This document shows, one piece after another, positions 55,942 to 64,000 of a stretch of 64,000 nucleotides of DNA. This stretch comes from WHSO01 sp963732875. GTDB taxonomy: Bacteria; Pseudomonadota; Alphaproteobacteria; SMXQ01. Under the pieces are notes generated by a model. It was not told the origin of the DNA. It did no database searches and saw only the letters and a program-made list of their open reading frames with translations. A program made the position numbers and the translations under genes. The stretch spans positions 2,294,001 through 2,358,000 of the forward strand of contig CAVTBD010000002.1 in NCBI GenBank assembly GCA_963732875.1. The letters run 5' to 3'. Every line of letters begins with the position of its first letter. Positions within the stretch are counted from its first letter, which is position 1.

Positions 55942-56940
55942 ATGAACCGAATCTTCTCCGGCGTGCAGCCGACCGGGAACCTGCATCTCGGCAATTATCT
56001 CGGCGCGATCCGCAACTGGGTCGAGCTCCAGCACGCCTACGACTGCATCTTCTGCATCGTCGACCTGCACGCCCTCACCTTGCCCCAGGTGCCCGATGAG
56101 CTGCGCGCCCATACCCGCGAGGTGACCGCCGCCTATCTCGCCGCCGGCATCGACCCGGAGCGCTGCGTCATCTTCAACCAGGCCGCCGTGCCCGCCCATT
56201 CCGAGCTCGCCTGGCTGCTCGGCTGCATCACGCCCTTGGGCTGGCTCAACCGCATGACCCAGTTCAAGGAGAAGGCCGGCAAGCACCGCGACAACGCCGG
56301 GCTCGGGCTCTATTCCTATCCCGTGCTGATGGCCGCCGACATCCTGCTCTACAAGGCCACCCACGTGCCGGTGGGCGAGGACCAGAAGCAGCACCTGGAG
56401 CTCGCCCGCGACATCGCCGGGGCCTTCAACCGCCAGTTCGGGGTCGACTACTTCCCGCTGCCCGAGCCCCAGATCCTGGGCGAGGCGACCCGCGTCATGA
56501 GCCTGCGCGAGGGCACGGCCAAGATGAGCAAGTCCGATCCGTCGGAATATTCGCGCCTCAACATGACCGACGACGCCGACACCATCGCCCTCAAGATCCG
56601 CAAGGCGAAGACCGATCCCGACGCGCTGCCGTCCGAGGTCAAGGGACTCGACGGTCGGCCCGAGGCGGCCAACCTGGTCGGCATCTACGCCGCGCTCGCC
56701 GGGACGACGCGGGCCCAGGTGCTGGGCGAATTCGGCGGGCGGATGTTCTCGGCGTTCAAGCCGGCGCTGTCCGATCTTGCGGTGGCGAAGCTCGGCCCGA
56801 TCGGCGCCGAGATGGCGCACCTGATGAAGGAGCCCGGCTACGTCGACGGCGTGCTCCACCGCGGCGCCGAACGGGCCAACGAGATCGCGCTCCACCATAT
56901 GGGCGAGATCCATCGCATCGTCGGTATCCTCCGGCCGTGA
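55942..56940 (+). CDS. trpS: Tryptophanyl-tRNA synthetase
   Basis: Charges tRNA-Trp. The 332-residue class I synthetase has the HIGH-type motif GVQPTGNLHLGNYLGAIRNW at the N-terminus and KMSKS in MSLREGTAKMSKSDPSEYSR, with CIFCIVDLHALTLPQ and YPVLMAADILLYKATHVPVG, which are typical of the bacterial enzyme. AGGTCCC lies ahead of the ATG. It starts 67 bases after murJ. Confidence 0.98.
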   Translation: MNRIFSGVQPTGNLHLGNYLGAIRNWVELQHAYDCIFCIVDLHALTLPQVPDELRAHTREVTAAYLAAGIDPERCVIFNQAAVPAHSELAWLLGCITPLGWLNRMTQFKEKAGKHRDNAGLGLYSYPVLMAADILLYKATHVPVGEDQKQHLELARDIAGAFNRQFGVDYFPLPEPQILGEATRVMSLREGTAKMSKSDPSEYSRLNMTDDADTIALKIRKAKTDPDALPSEVKGLDGRPEAANLVGIYAALAGTTRAQVLGEFGGRMFSAFKPALSDLAVAKLGPIGAEMAHLMKEPGYVDGVLHRGAERANEIALHHMGEIHRIVGILRP

Positions 56941-57077
56941 CCCGACTCGGTGCCGGTCGCGGCACACCGATCGGCCGTTCCGGTTCGATTTTCCTTGTGT
57001 CGCTGCCGTGCCGGGCGCACAACAATCGGGTCCGCCGTTTCGATAAACTCATGCGCCCCGCGCGGCCCGCCGCATAG

Positions 57078-57995
57078 ATGCAGCTCTACCTGCCGATAGC
57101 CGGAATTTCCGTCAACGTGCTTCTCCTGCTGGGGTTGGGCGGTCTGGTCGGCTTCCTGTCCGGGCTGTTCGGGGTCGGCGGCGGCTTCCTGATGACACCG
57201 CTCCTGATGCTGCTCGGCATTCCGCCGGCGGTCGCGGTCGCCACCGGCGCCAACCAGGTGGTGGCGGCCTCGATCTCGGGCGTGCTCGCCCACATGCGCC
57301 GCGGCAACGTCGACTTCAAGATGGGCCTGGTGCTGATGGCGGGCGGCCTGATGGGGTCGGGTGCCGGCGTCGGTCTCTATACCCTGTTGCGCCGGCTCGG
57401 CCACCTCGATCTGGTGATCGCGATCTCGTTCGTCGTGTTCCTGATCGGCATCGGCTCGCTCATGCTGTTCGAATCGGTGCGCGCCATCCTGCGCCTCAGG
57501 AAGGGGTCGCCGCGCCGCAAGCTGCACCAGCACACCTGGCTGCACGGCCTGCCGTTCAAGATGCGGTTCCCGCGCTCGCGCCTTTACATCTCGGTGCTGC
57601 TGCCGATCGCCATCGGTTTCTTCGTCGGCGTGCTGACGGCGCTCATGGGCGTGAGCGGATTCATCATGGTCCCGGCCATGATCTACCTGCTCGGCATGCC
57701 GACCATCACCGTGATCGGGACGTCGCTGTTCCAGATCATCTTCGTCACCGCCAACGTCACCTTCCTGCAGGCGGTGGAGAACCAGACCGTGGACGTGGTG
57801 CTGGCGATCGTGCTGCTGGCGGCGGGCGTGATCGGCGCGCAGATCGGCTCACGGTTCGCGGGCCGCCTGCCGGGCGAGCACCTGCGCGGCCTGCTCGCGC
57901 TGCTGGTGCTGGCGGTGGGCATCCAGATTTCCTTCGGCCTGTTCACGACGCCCGCCGATCTCTATTCGCTCAGGGGCGCCGCCAGCACGGAATGA
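57078..57995 (+). CDS. TauE/SafE-family sulfite/organosulfonate exporter
   Basis: A 305-residue inner-membrane protein of about eight helices with the two TauE/SafE repeats: LVGFLSGLFGVGGGFLMTPL and VGVLTALMGVSGFIMVPAMI, each containing the GxFGxGGG-like and G-x-x-G-x-x-x-x-P pattern. The family exports sulfite, sulfoacetate or related anions. A loop of about 50 residues between repeats is polar. It is followed at 16 bases by the TIGR02186 gene, an association seen repeatedly in alphaproteobacteria. Confidence 0.92.
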   Translation: MQLYLPIAGISVNVLLLLGLGGLVGFLSGLFGVGGGFLMTPLLMLLGIPPAVAVATGANQVVAASISGVLAHMRRGNVDFKMGLVLMAGGLMGSGAGVGLYTLLRRLGHLDLVIAISFVVFLIGIGSLMLFESVRAILRLRKGSPRRKLHQHTWLHGLPFKMRFPRSRLYISVLLPIAIGFFVGVLTALMGVSGFIMVPAMIYLLGMPTITVIGTSLFQIIFVTANVTFLQAVENQTVDVVLAIVLLAAGVIGAQIGSRFAGRLPGEHLRGLLALLVLAVGIQISFGLFTTPADLYSLRGAASTE

Positions 57996-58011
57996 GCGAC
58001 GCGGCGGAATC

Positions 58012-58788
58012 ATGATGGAACACGCGACCGGCAGGCCCGCCTCGCCGTGGCGCCTCCCGGCGCTGCTGCTGGCCCTTGCCGTCGTGCTTTCCGCACCCAC
58101 CGCGGCACGCGCCCAGCAGGTGGTGGCGGATCTTTCCAATCACCTGATCGCCATCACCACCGGCTTCGTCGGCACCGACGTGCTGCTGTTCGGCGCCACG
58201 GAAGGCGACGGCGACGTGATCGTCATCGTGCGCGGGCCGGAACGCGGCGAGATCGTGCGCCGCAAGGGCCGCGTCGCCGGTATCTGGGTCAACCGCGCCG
58301 AGATGACGTTCAACAACGTGCCCGCGTTCTATGCCGTCGCGAGCTCCCGGCCGGTGGCGGAGATCCTGTCCGAGCGCCTGCGTGCACGCCATCACATCGG
58401 AACGGGCTCGCTCGACCTGCGGCCGGCGGACGCGGTGGACGCGGCGACCGTGGCCGCCTTCCGCGCCGGTCTGATCCGCGCCAAGGAACGCCAGGGGCTC
58501 TACCTCGACAGGCCGGGCCGCGTCGCATTCCTCGGCAACCGGCTGTTCCGCACCAACCTTTATTTTCCCGCCAATGTCCCCACCGGCACCTACACCGTGG
58601 AGATTCTTCTTGTCCATCAGGGGGTTGTGATCAGCGCCCAGACCACGCCCCTGCTCATATCGAAGGTCGGGGTGGGCGCGGAGGTCTTTCGTTTCGCGCA
58701 CGAGCACGCCATCCTGTATGGCATCATTGCGATCATCATCGCGCTGGCGGCAGGCTGGACCGCCGGCGCGGTGTTCAAGAAGGCCTGA
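58012..58788 (+). CDS. TIGR02186 family membrane-anchored protein
   Basis: A 258-residue protein with an N-terminal signal peptide (LPALLLALAVVLSAPTAARA), a long extracytoplasmic part including LSNHLIAITTGFVGTDVLLF, VVRGPERGEIVRRKGRVAGIW-like text cut short here as GDVIVIVRGPERGEIVRRKG, and MTFNNVPAFYAVASSRPV, and one C-terminal membrane helix (ILYGIIAIIIALAAGWTAGA). This is the TIGR02186 pattern. Function unknown; the constant partner is the TauE-type exporter upstream, so a role in handling the exported sulfur compound is plausible. GAATC lies ahead of the ATG; the start at 58012 is firm from the signal peptide. Confidence 0.88.
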   Translation: MMEHATGRPASPWRLPALLLALAVVLSAPTAARAQQVVADLSNHLIAITTGFVGTDVLLFGATEGDGDVIVIVRGPERGEIVRRKGRVAGIWVNRAEMTFNNVPAFYAVASSRPVAEILSERLRARHHIGTGSLDLRPADAVDAATVAAFRAGLIRAKERQGLYLDRPGRVAFLGNRLFRTNLYFPANVPTGTYTVEILLVHQGVVISAQTTPLLISKVGVGAEVFRFAHEHAILYGIIAIIIALAAGWTAGAVFKKA

Positions 58789-58791
58789 GCC

Positions 58792-59307
58792 ATGAGCACG
58801 ACCGACAATGGACCCGCCGCCGAGGCAGGACATCCCCGCGAGCCCAAGGAACGCATTTTCCTGGTGGTGGTCGACGCGACCGAGGAGCATCGCAAGGCGC
58901 TGCGGTTCGCCGCGCTGCGCGCGCGTAACACCGGCGGCCGCGTGGCGCTCCTGTATGTGATCGAGCCCGCCGAGTTCCAGCACCTGATGTCGGTCGAGGA
59001 CCTGATGCGCGAGGAACGGCGCCAGGAGGCTGAGGCACTGCTCACCCGGATCTCGTCCGAGGTCCAGGAGCTGTCCGGCCTCACGCCGGTGTTCTACCTG
59101 CGCGAGGGTTCGGTCCGCGACGAGCTGCTCAAGCTCGTCAAGGAGGAGCGCAGCATCTCGATTCTGGTGCTCGCCGCCGGCACCGGCAAGAAGGGGCCGG
59201 GCCCGCTGGTCTCCCAGCTCGCCGGCAAGCTGTCGGGCTCGTTGCCGCTGCCTATCACCATCGTGCCGGGCAACCTGTCGGACGAGGAAATCGACAGCCT
59301 GACCTGA
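58792..59307 (+). CDS. Universal stress protein (UspA family)
   Basis: A 171-residue protein with the Usp fold: RIFLVVVDATEEHRKALRFA at the first strand, ALLYVIEPAEFQHLMSV, and the C-terminal SISILVLAAGTGKKGPGPLV and SLPLPITIVPGNLS. The ATP-binding G-x2-G-x9-G-S/T motif is only partly kept (GTGKKGPGPLVSQLAGKLSG), so nucleotide binding is uncertain. It starts 3 bases after the TIGR02186 gene and ends the TauE-TIGR02186-Usp unit. Confidence 0.9.
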   Translation: MSTTDNGPAAEAGHPREPKERIFLVVVDATEEHRKALRFAALRARNTGGRVALLYVIEPAEFQHLMSVEDLMREERRQEAEALLTRISSEVQELSGLTPVFYLREGSVRDELLKLVKEERSISILVLAAGTGKKGPGPLVSQLAGKLSGSLPLPITIVPGNLSDEEIDSLT

Positions 59308-59325
59308 TCCTCGCGCCGGGACGCA

Positions 59326-59340
59326 TACGGTACTACCGTA
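59326..59340. promoter_or_regulatory. 15-base palindrome in the gap before nfuA
   Basis: TACGGTACTACCGTA is a perfect inverted repeat with a single central base, the shape of a dimeric-regulator operator. It lies 19 bases after the Usp stop and about 235 bases ahead of nfuA. In the same 268-base gap, AAATAAAATTT occurs twice (59384-59394 and 59445-59455), in an AT-rich stretch unusual for this genome. Function unknown. Confidence 0.45.
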
Positions 59341-59575
59341 CCCATGAACGGGATTCGATCTTTCGCACTGTGACGGGCCCCCGAAATAAAATTTCCACCC
59401 CCCGCCAGAAGCTTGGCCTATTAAGGTTAACCCCCTGATTCAACAAATAAAATTTGACTTGATTTTGAACCGCTTTGTCCCCACCTTCTAGCTCGATACC
59501 GTCGCGGGGGTGGCAAATTTGTGGTATCGCCCCCGGCCCGCTTGGACGGGCAGCTTGGAGACACATGTAGAGCAT

Positions 59576-60127
59576 ATGTTCATCCAGACGGAACAGACGC
59601 CCAACCCAGCGACCCTCAAGTTCCTCCCCGGCCGTGCCGTGATGGAGCAGGGGACCGCTGACTTTCGTTCGGCCGAGGCGGCACGGCGGTCACCGCTGGC
59701 CGAGCGGCTGTTCACGGTGGACGGGGTCGAGGGGGTTTTCCTCGGCGCCGATTTCATCACCGTGACCAAGACGGCGGAACGCGACTGGCAGGTGCTGAAG
59801 CCCGTGATTCTCGGCTCGATCATGGAGCATTTCACCTCGGGTGCCAGCGCGGTGACGTCGGACGACACGGATGCGGCCTCCGACGCCGCGGGTGACGACG
59901 AGGTCGTGACCCAGATCAAGGAACTCCTGGACACGCGGGTTCGCCCCGCGGTCGCTCAGGATGGCGGCGACATCGTATTCCGCCGCTACGAGGACGGTGT
60001 TGTTTATCTCCGGATGCAGGGGTCGTGCTCGGGATGTCCGAGCTCGGCGGCGACCCTCAAGATCGGCATCGAGAACATGCTGAAGCATTTCATTCCGGAG
60101 ATCAGGGAAGTGCGCCCCGTCGAATAA
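59576..60127 (+). CDS. NfuA-type iron-sulfur cluster carrier
   Basis: A 183-residue Fe-S carrier. N-terminal Nfu domain MFIQTEQTPNPATLKFLPGR with FRSAEAARRSPLAERLFTVD and GVEGVFLGADFITVTK; an acidic linker; and the C-terminal NifU-like domain RVRPAVAQDGGDIVFRRYED with the cluster-binding cysteines in MQGSCSGCPSSAATLKIGIE (CxxC). It transfers 4Fe-4S clusters to client proteins. ATG at 59576 gives the exact family start; the frame is open to 59510. An AT-rich regulatory gap precedes it. Confidence 0.95.
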   Translation: MFIQTEQTPNPATLKFLPGRAVMEQGTADFRSAEAARRSPLAERLFTVDGVEGVFLGADFITVTKTAERDWQVLKPVILGSIMEHFTSGASAVTSDDTDAASDAAGDDEVVTQIKELLDTRVRPAVAQDGGDIVFRRYEDGVVYLRMQGSCSGCPSSAATLKIGIENMLKHFIPEIREVRPVE

Positions 60128-60241
60128 GCCGCGACAATGGCCCTTCGAGGGCTCCGGGAACGACGAAGGCGAACAGGCGTTAGTGAAAGGACTGGTCGGT
60201 TGGGGACGGCCATTTTGCGCAGTCTGAAAGGATATGTGGAA

Positions 60242-61300
60242 ATGGCGAGGATAGGCATGACGAGCATGATGCGTAAGGGGGGCGCGTTAATCACCGCCCT
60301 TGTGTCCAAATCCAGGAAGCTGCACGACCCCAGGATCGGGGTGACCGCCGCCATCGTCGGCGCGGTCGCGCTCGCGATCGTCACGGGGCCGGAAGTGCGT
60401 ACCGACGATGTCTGGTACGACATGGACGGCCGGCTCCTGGTGAGCCACGAGGTTGCCCCGGGCGAGCTTTCCAAGCCGCGCGGCGTGACCGTGGTGGCCG
60501 GCAGCGCGAGCAAGCTCTACAAGGATTTCCACGCCATCGGCTACAAGCTCGACGACGTGCGCAGCGGCAGCCTCGCGGTGCCGCGCGTCTACGTGAAGGC
60601 GATGCCGCGCGACATCCGCAGCATGAGCTCGGTCGAGACGCGCAAGCAGATCTTCATCAAGGCGATGCTGCCGCTCATCCTGCGGGTGAACGAGGAGTTG
60701 CGTCAGACCCGTGCCCGTATCCAGGAACTGACCGGACGCGTGGTCGAGGGCGGCGTGCTGACGGCGCGCGAGCAGACCTGGCTCGACGCACAGTACCAGC
60801 GCCATGACGTGGACCCCGGCAATGCCGCGCTGCTGCTGCGCCGCGTCGACGTGATCCCGCCGTCGCTCGCGCTCGCCCAGGCGGCGGAGGAATCGGGCTG
60901 GGGCACCTCGCGCTTCGCCCTCGAGGGCCGCGCCCTGTTCGGCCAGCGCACCCATTCCGAAGGCGATGGCCTGGTGCCCGAGGCCCACGCCGAGGACGCC
61001 GGGATCAGGGTCAAGAGCTTCGATGCGCTGCTCGACGGCGTGCGCTCGTACGCGCGCAATCTCAACACCCATGCCGCCTATGCCGAGTTCCGCAGGCTCC
61101 GCGCCCAGATGCGGCGCACGGCGCGCACGCCGGTCGGCCTCAACTCCATGCGCCTGGTGGAGACGCTGAAGAACTACTCCGAACGCGGCATGGACTACGT
61201 GCAGACCATCAAGACCATCATCCGGGTCAACAACCTGCGTGAGTTCGACGGCGCCAAGCTGTCCGAGAACGCGGTGCCGGCATTCACCCGTTCGGGCTGA
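60242..61300 (+). CDS. Bax-like glucosaminidase-domain protein
   Basis: A 352-residue protein: N-terminal basic segment and one membrane helix (GVTAAIVGAVALAIVTGPEV), a middle region, and a C-terminal mannosyl-glycoprotein endo-beta-N-acetylglucosaminidase-like domain (about residues 215-345). The catalytic glutamate is in SLALAQAAEESGWGTSRFAL, followed by ALFGQRTHSEGDG and YARNLNTHAAYAEFRRLRAQ, as in Bax and FlgJ-type hydrolases of peptidoglycan. ATG at 60242 was chosen; 60137 is the earliest in-frame start. A strong terminator follows at 61350. Confidence 0.87.
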   Translation: MARIGMTSMMRKGGALITALVSKSRKLHDPRIGVTAAIVGAVALAIVTGPEVRTDDVWYDMDGRLLVSHEVAPGELSKPRGVTVVAGSASKLYKDFHAIGYKLDDVRSGSLAVPRVYVKAMPRDIRSMSSVETRKQIFIKAMLPLILRVNEELRQTRARIQELTGRVVEGGVLTAREQTWLDAQYQRHDVDPGNAALLLRRVDVIPPSLALAQAAEESGWGTSRFALEGRALFGQRTHSEGDGLVPEAHAEDAGIRVKSFDALLDGVRSYARNLNTHAAYAEFRRLRAQMRRTARTPVGLNSMRLVETLKNYSERGMDYVQTIKTIIRVNNLREFDGAKLSENAVPAFTRSG

Positions 61301-61349
61301 CAACGGCCCGAGCCTCGCGTTCTTGTCAAGCGCGAGAGACTTCGACCTG

Positions 61350-61381
61350 GCCTCCGGCTTTGCCGCCGGAGGCCATTTTTG
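61350..61381 (+). terminator. Rho-independent terminator after the glucosaminidase gene
   Basis: GGCCTCCGGC (61350-61359) and GCCGGAGGCC (61366-61375) form a ten-pair stem with a six-base loop, followed by ATTTTT. It lies 50 bases past the stop codon and faces the convergent deacetylase gene. Confidence 0.9.
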
Positions 61382-61408
61382 GATCGGGCCGGCTACTTTT
61401 TCGGCCGG

Positions 61409-62471
61409 CTACTTCTTCGGGATATAGAACTGGGTGCCGAACCAGCGCCAGCGACCGTCGCGCGCCGGCAGCGTGCAGTTGATGCGGGCGCGCCCGGGCT
61501 TGAAGGCGCTCGGCGTGCGCACCTCGATGCGCCGGTCGCCGAGGCGCTCGATGTCGAGCTTGCCGTGCTGGGAGGAGTAGCACGCGAGCTGGGCGAGGCG
61601 CGGCATGTTGGCGGGCACGGTGAAGCCGAACGCCGGCGGGTTGGGGCCGAGCGTGGGATTGGTCGGGACTCACGTCGGTGGCGTAGATCGGCAGCGCGTT
61701 GATCGCGAGTTTGAAGCGCTTCTCCTCGCCGTAGTGCTCGTTGAGCGCGAAGCGCGGCAGGTAGTCCATGTTGGCGGTGTCGCTGACCACGCCCGAGTGC
61801 TGGCCGAACGACGCGACGAAGCCCGCCGCCCGCGCCGCCGCAATCACCTTGGCCGAGGCCTCGCCGTAAGGGTAGGCCTGGAGCGTCGGCCGGAAGCCTA
61901 GCTCCTTTTCGAAGCGCGCGTTGGATTTGGCGTATTCCTGGCGGATGCGCGCCGCTCCTTGGTCGGCGAGATGGGCGTGGGTGACGCTGTGGTTGCCGAC
62001 GGTGACCTCGCCGGATTTCACGAGCTCGCGCAATTGCGCCCAGCTCATGTATGCGTCCGGCGTCTCGCCCAGCTGGCCGGTGGCGGTGAACAGGGTGAAC
62101 GGCAGGTGCGCCGCGCGCAGCCGGGGCCAGGCCTCGCGGTAGACCGATTCGAAGGCATCGTCGATGGTGATCGCGACGGTGCGGTCGGGCAGCGGTTTCT
62201 TGTCGCGAATCGCGGCGATGATCTCGGGTAGCGGCAGCACATGGTACTTGCCGCTGGTCAGCTCCTTGATATGGGCGTCGAACTGGTCGAGCCGGATGCT
62301 GGTGGTGGGATACTGGCTCTCGCCGAAGCGGTGATACATGATCACCACGGCGGAACTGTGGGCGGCATCGACCGGGTCGAGGTCGGCGGCCCGGGCAGGG
62401 GTGAGCCCCGTCAGCATGATGGCCGCCGCGACGGCCATGGCGCCCGTGACACGCGTGGTGATGATGCCCAT
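61409..62471 (-). pseudogene. Polysaccharide deacetylase family protein, frameshifted near the C-terminus
   Basis: A secreted NodB-type deacetylase of about 353 residues when repaired. Signal peptide MGIITTRVTGAMAVAAAIML onward; then SAVVIMYHRFGESQYPTTSI, RTVAITIDDAFESVYREAWP with the catalytic aspartates, EVTVGNHSVTHAHLADQGAA with the metal histidines (HSxxH), and LQAYPYGEASAKVIAAARAA. At about 61660 the frame breaks: downstream text PTLGPNPPAFGFTVPANMPR to WRWFGTQFYIPKK is in another frame. Deleting one base of a CCC run (minus strand) gives SPTNPTLGPNPPAFGF. Catalytic motifs all precede the break. Substrate unknown. Confidence 0.85.
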
Positions 62472-62575
62472 GTGTCCCTCCAGTTACGCCTTACGCCGGG
62501 GCCGGACGCACCATTTATCGCCGGGAAGCCGAATGTGACAAGAAAATGATGGCGGTCGCGGAGTGGGGGCCGGGT

Positions 62576-63172
62576 TCAGCGGGGCATCATCGGGCGCGCC
62601 AGGGCCTTGTCGGAAACCAGCGGGAAACGGCGCGAATCGAACATCTGGTAGTGCCACCATTCGTTGCGGTAGAAGTCCCAGCCGGCCGCCGTCATCAGGC
62701 CGAGCAGCAGGTGGCGGTTGCGTGACGCCTCGGGCGCGAGCCCCGCGGCGCCGTGATGGGAACGGGGGGTGAAGGCGTCGAACCCGGTTCCCATGTCGAG
62801 CGCGCGCCCGTCTCGGTCTATAAGGGTGAGGTCGACGGCGACCCCCCGGGAATGGGGCGAGCCGCGGCGCGGGTCGGCAAGAAAATCGGGATCCGGAGTA
62901 TGGTTCCACAGCACCCATTGCGCTTCCACCGGGCGGAACGCGTCGTAGATGCGCAGCCGCAGGTCGAGCTCGGCGGCGAGCGCGACCGCGCGCGCGAGCA
63001 GCTTGGCGGCTTCCGCGTGGAGGTAGCACGCGGCCTCGCCATAGACCGGTTTGCCGGTGAAGTTGTCGGCGGTGGCGTAGGCGATCTCGAGATCGACGTC
63101 GAACGCGGGCGGTGCGACGGCCACCAGGCTCGCGTCCGTGGTCACCACGTCGGTCTGCATCTGCTCGCTCAT
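62576..63172 (-). CDS. D-alanyl-D-alanine dipeptidase (VanX/DdpX type)
   Basis: A 198-residue zinc peptidase of family M15D. Zinc ligands are in RRGSPHSRGVAVDLTLIDRD (SxHxxGxAxD) and FYRNEWWHYQMF (ExxWH); the upstream LRIYDAFRPVEAQWVLW has the conserved arginine. No signal peptide, so it is cytoplasmic like VanX and DdpX, which split D-Ala-D-Ala; no van ligase genes are nearby, so recycling of D-Ala-D-Ala is more likely than glycopeptide resistance. It diverges from tsaB by 41 bases. Confidence 0.92.
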   Translation of the reverse strand: MSEQMQTDVVTTDASLVAVAPPAFDVDLEIAYATADNFTGKPVYGEAACYLHAEAAKLLARAVALAAELDLRLRIYDAFRPVEAQWVLWNHTPDPDFLADPRRGSPHSRGVAVDLTLIDRDGRALDMGTGFDAFTPRSHHGAAGLAPEASRNRHLLLGLMTAAGWDFYRNEWWHYQMFDSRRFPLVSDKALARPMMPR

Positions 63173-63213
63173 GGCATGCAGTCTAACACGCCGCGCCCGG
63201 GGGCGTCGCCGCG

Positions 63214-63969
63214 ATGACGGTGGTGCTCGGCCTCGACGCCTCGACCACGGCGTGCTCGGCGGCGGTGCTGGCGGACGGTCGCGTCGTCGCGCGCCGCTTC
63301 GAGGAAATGGAACGCGGCCAGGCCGAGCGCCTCAACCCGATGATCGGCGAGGTCATGGCCGAGGCCGGCGTCGGTTTCGGCGCCCTCGATCTGGTCGCCG
63401 TGACCACCGGGCCGGGCGCCTTCACCGGCCTGCGCATCGGGCTCGCCTGCGCGCGCGCGCTTACGCTTGCCACGGGGGTGCCGCTTGCCGGCGTCACCAC
63501 CTTCCGGGCGCTCGCCCATGCCGTGCCGGACGACGAGCGGGGCGACGGCCGCGCGCTGGTGGTGTGCGTCAACGGCAAGCGCCGCGACGTGTTCGTGCAG
63601 CGCTTCGCGGAAGACGGCAGCGAGTTGGATGCGCCGGGCGCGCTTGCGCCGCAGGACGCGCCCGCCTTCTTCGCAAAGGACAGCTTCCTGTTGGCGGGCG
63701 ACGGTGTCGCCCAGCTTGTCGCCGCGCTCGGGGCGGAGGCCGGTCCCGGACCGGGGCATCGCATCCGGCTCTCGCATGCCCTGGCGCCGCCCGATGCGGC
63801 CCATGTCGCGATGCTCGCCGCTGCCGCCGGCCCCGATGCGGTGCCCCCGCGCCCGTTCTACATCCGACCGCCCGACGCGCGCCTGCCGGGCGCGCGCTCA
63901 CCTAAGGCGCGCCTACCCGGCGCACGCTCAGCCAATACGCGCCTGCCCGGCGCGTCCGGGCGCAGCTAG
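63214..63969 (+). CDS. tsaB: tRNA threonylcarbamoyladenosine biosynthesis protein TsaB
   Basis: TsaB is the scaffold partner of TsaD in t6A37 tRNA modification. The 251-residue protein has the ASKHA-fold N-terminus VLGLDASTTACSAAVLADGR, the family motif AVTTGPGAFTGLRIGLACAR near residue 65 and ends at FYIRPPDARLPGA. Past this point, where most homologues stop, there is a tail of about 25 residues made of two more copies of an A-R-L-P-G-A repeat. rimI usually follows, as seems to be the case here. Confidence 0.95.
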   Translation: MTVVLGLDASTTACSAAVLADGRVVARRFEEMERGQAERLNPMIGEVMAEAGVGFGALDLVAVTTGPGAFTGLRIGLACARALTLATGVPLAGVTTFRALAHAVPDDERGDGRALVVCVNGKRRDVFVQRFAEDGSELDAPGALAPQDAPAFFAKDSFLLAGDGVAQLVAALGAEAGPGPGHRIRLSHALAPPDAAHVAMLAAAAGPDAVPPRPFYIRPPDARLPGARSPKARLPGARSANTRLPGASGRS

Positions 63970-63976
63970 CCCGGCC

Positions 63977-64000
63977 ATGGCGACCGTGCCGACCCCCGGG
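63977..64000 (+). CDS. Possible start of rimI (runs off the window)
   Basis: An ATG at 63977, 7 bases after the tsaB stop, opens a frame of 8 codons to the window edge. A ribosomal-protein alanine acetyltransferase gene (rimI) commonly follows tsaB in alphaproteobacteria. The identity rests on position alone. Confidence 0.3.

Noticed and set aside
62576..63172. Vancomycin resistance locus
   Set aside because: Only a VanX-type dipeptidase is present; no vanH, ligase or vanRS genes are near. A recycling role is more likely in a Gram-negative.

Overview
The window is about 64 kb of GC-rich DNA (roughly two-thirds G+C) from an alphaproteobacterium, most likely of a Rhodospirillales-like lineage. 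The evidence is gene order and signals: hisF-hisE next to a HIT-domain gene, divergent rph and hrcA-grpE, dnaK-dnaJ behind an RpoH-type promoter, glnD-murJ-trpS, a TauE-TIGR02186-universal stress protein cluster, a PhoR-PhoU-PhoB group, and three GTTC-N7-GTTC sites of the alphaproteobacterial LexA (SOS) type. I saw no rRNA, tRNA or CRISPR array.

Layout. 1-4.5 kb: end of histidine synthesis (hisF, hisE), a DMT exporter, a HIT protein, a frameshifted cyclase, an acetyltransferase and a small membrane protein. 4.5-9.0 kb: the accessory part of the window. comM is broken by an IS5-type fragment plus AT-rich DNA and has lost about 110 codons. An imperfect direct copy of its last 17 codons lies 2.7 kb away, and between the two copies sit a lipoprotein gene and a frameshifted secreted trypsin-like protease. 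9-17.9 kb: housekeeping genes (MarR regulator, gshB, SirB1-like, BON lipoprotein, yraN, rsmI, LpoA-like lipoprotein, hemW, rdgB, rph). 18-25.6 kb: heat-shock set hrcA-grpE, egtB, dnaK-dnaJ, then dapB. 25.6-31 kb: Ada-like repair protein, exporter, DUF2244, nth, Rieske oxygenase, lipoprotein, bactofilin. 31.3-38 kb: PfkB kinase, AmpG-like permease, alanine dehydrogenase, macro-domain protein and a CoA-ligase/acetyltransferase fusion. 38.4-43.9 kb: phosphate regulation (phoB, phoU, phoR) and malic enzyme. 44-50 kb: mutS and a small catabolic group (SDR, Asp/Glu-racemase-like, alpha-hydroxy-acid oxidase). 50.5-64 kb: isochorismatase-like hydrolase, glnD, murJ, trpS, TauE group, NfuA, glucosaminidase, polysaccharide deacetylase, VanX-type dipeptidase, tsaB and the first codons of a probable rimI.

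The two most unusual signals are (i) a ~365-380 bp intergenic element present twice, 49 kb apart, each copy led by a LexA-type box and closed by a GCATGTCC/GGACATGC-type hairpin, with conserved blocks between; and (ii) the comM locus with its att-like duplication and lipoprotein/protease cargo. Six places look like single extra bases in runs of three identical bases (cyclase, protease twice, PfkB start, mutS end, deacetylase), which may reflect assembly error rather than gene decay and should be kept in mind when reading those genes.
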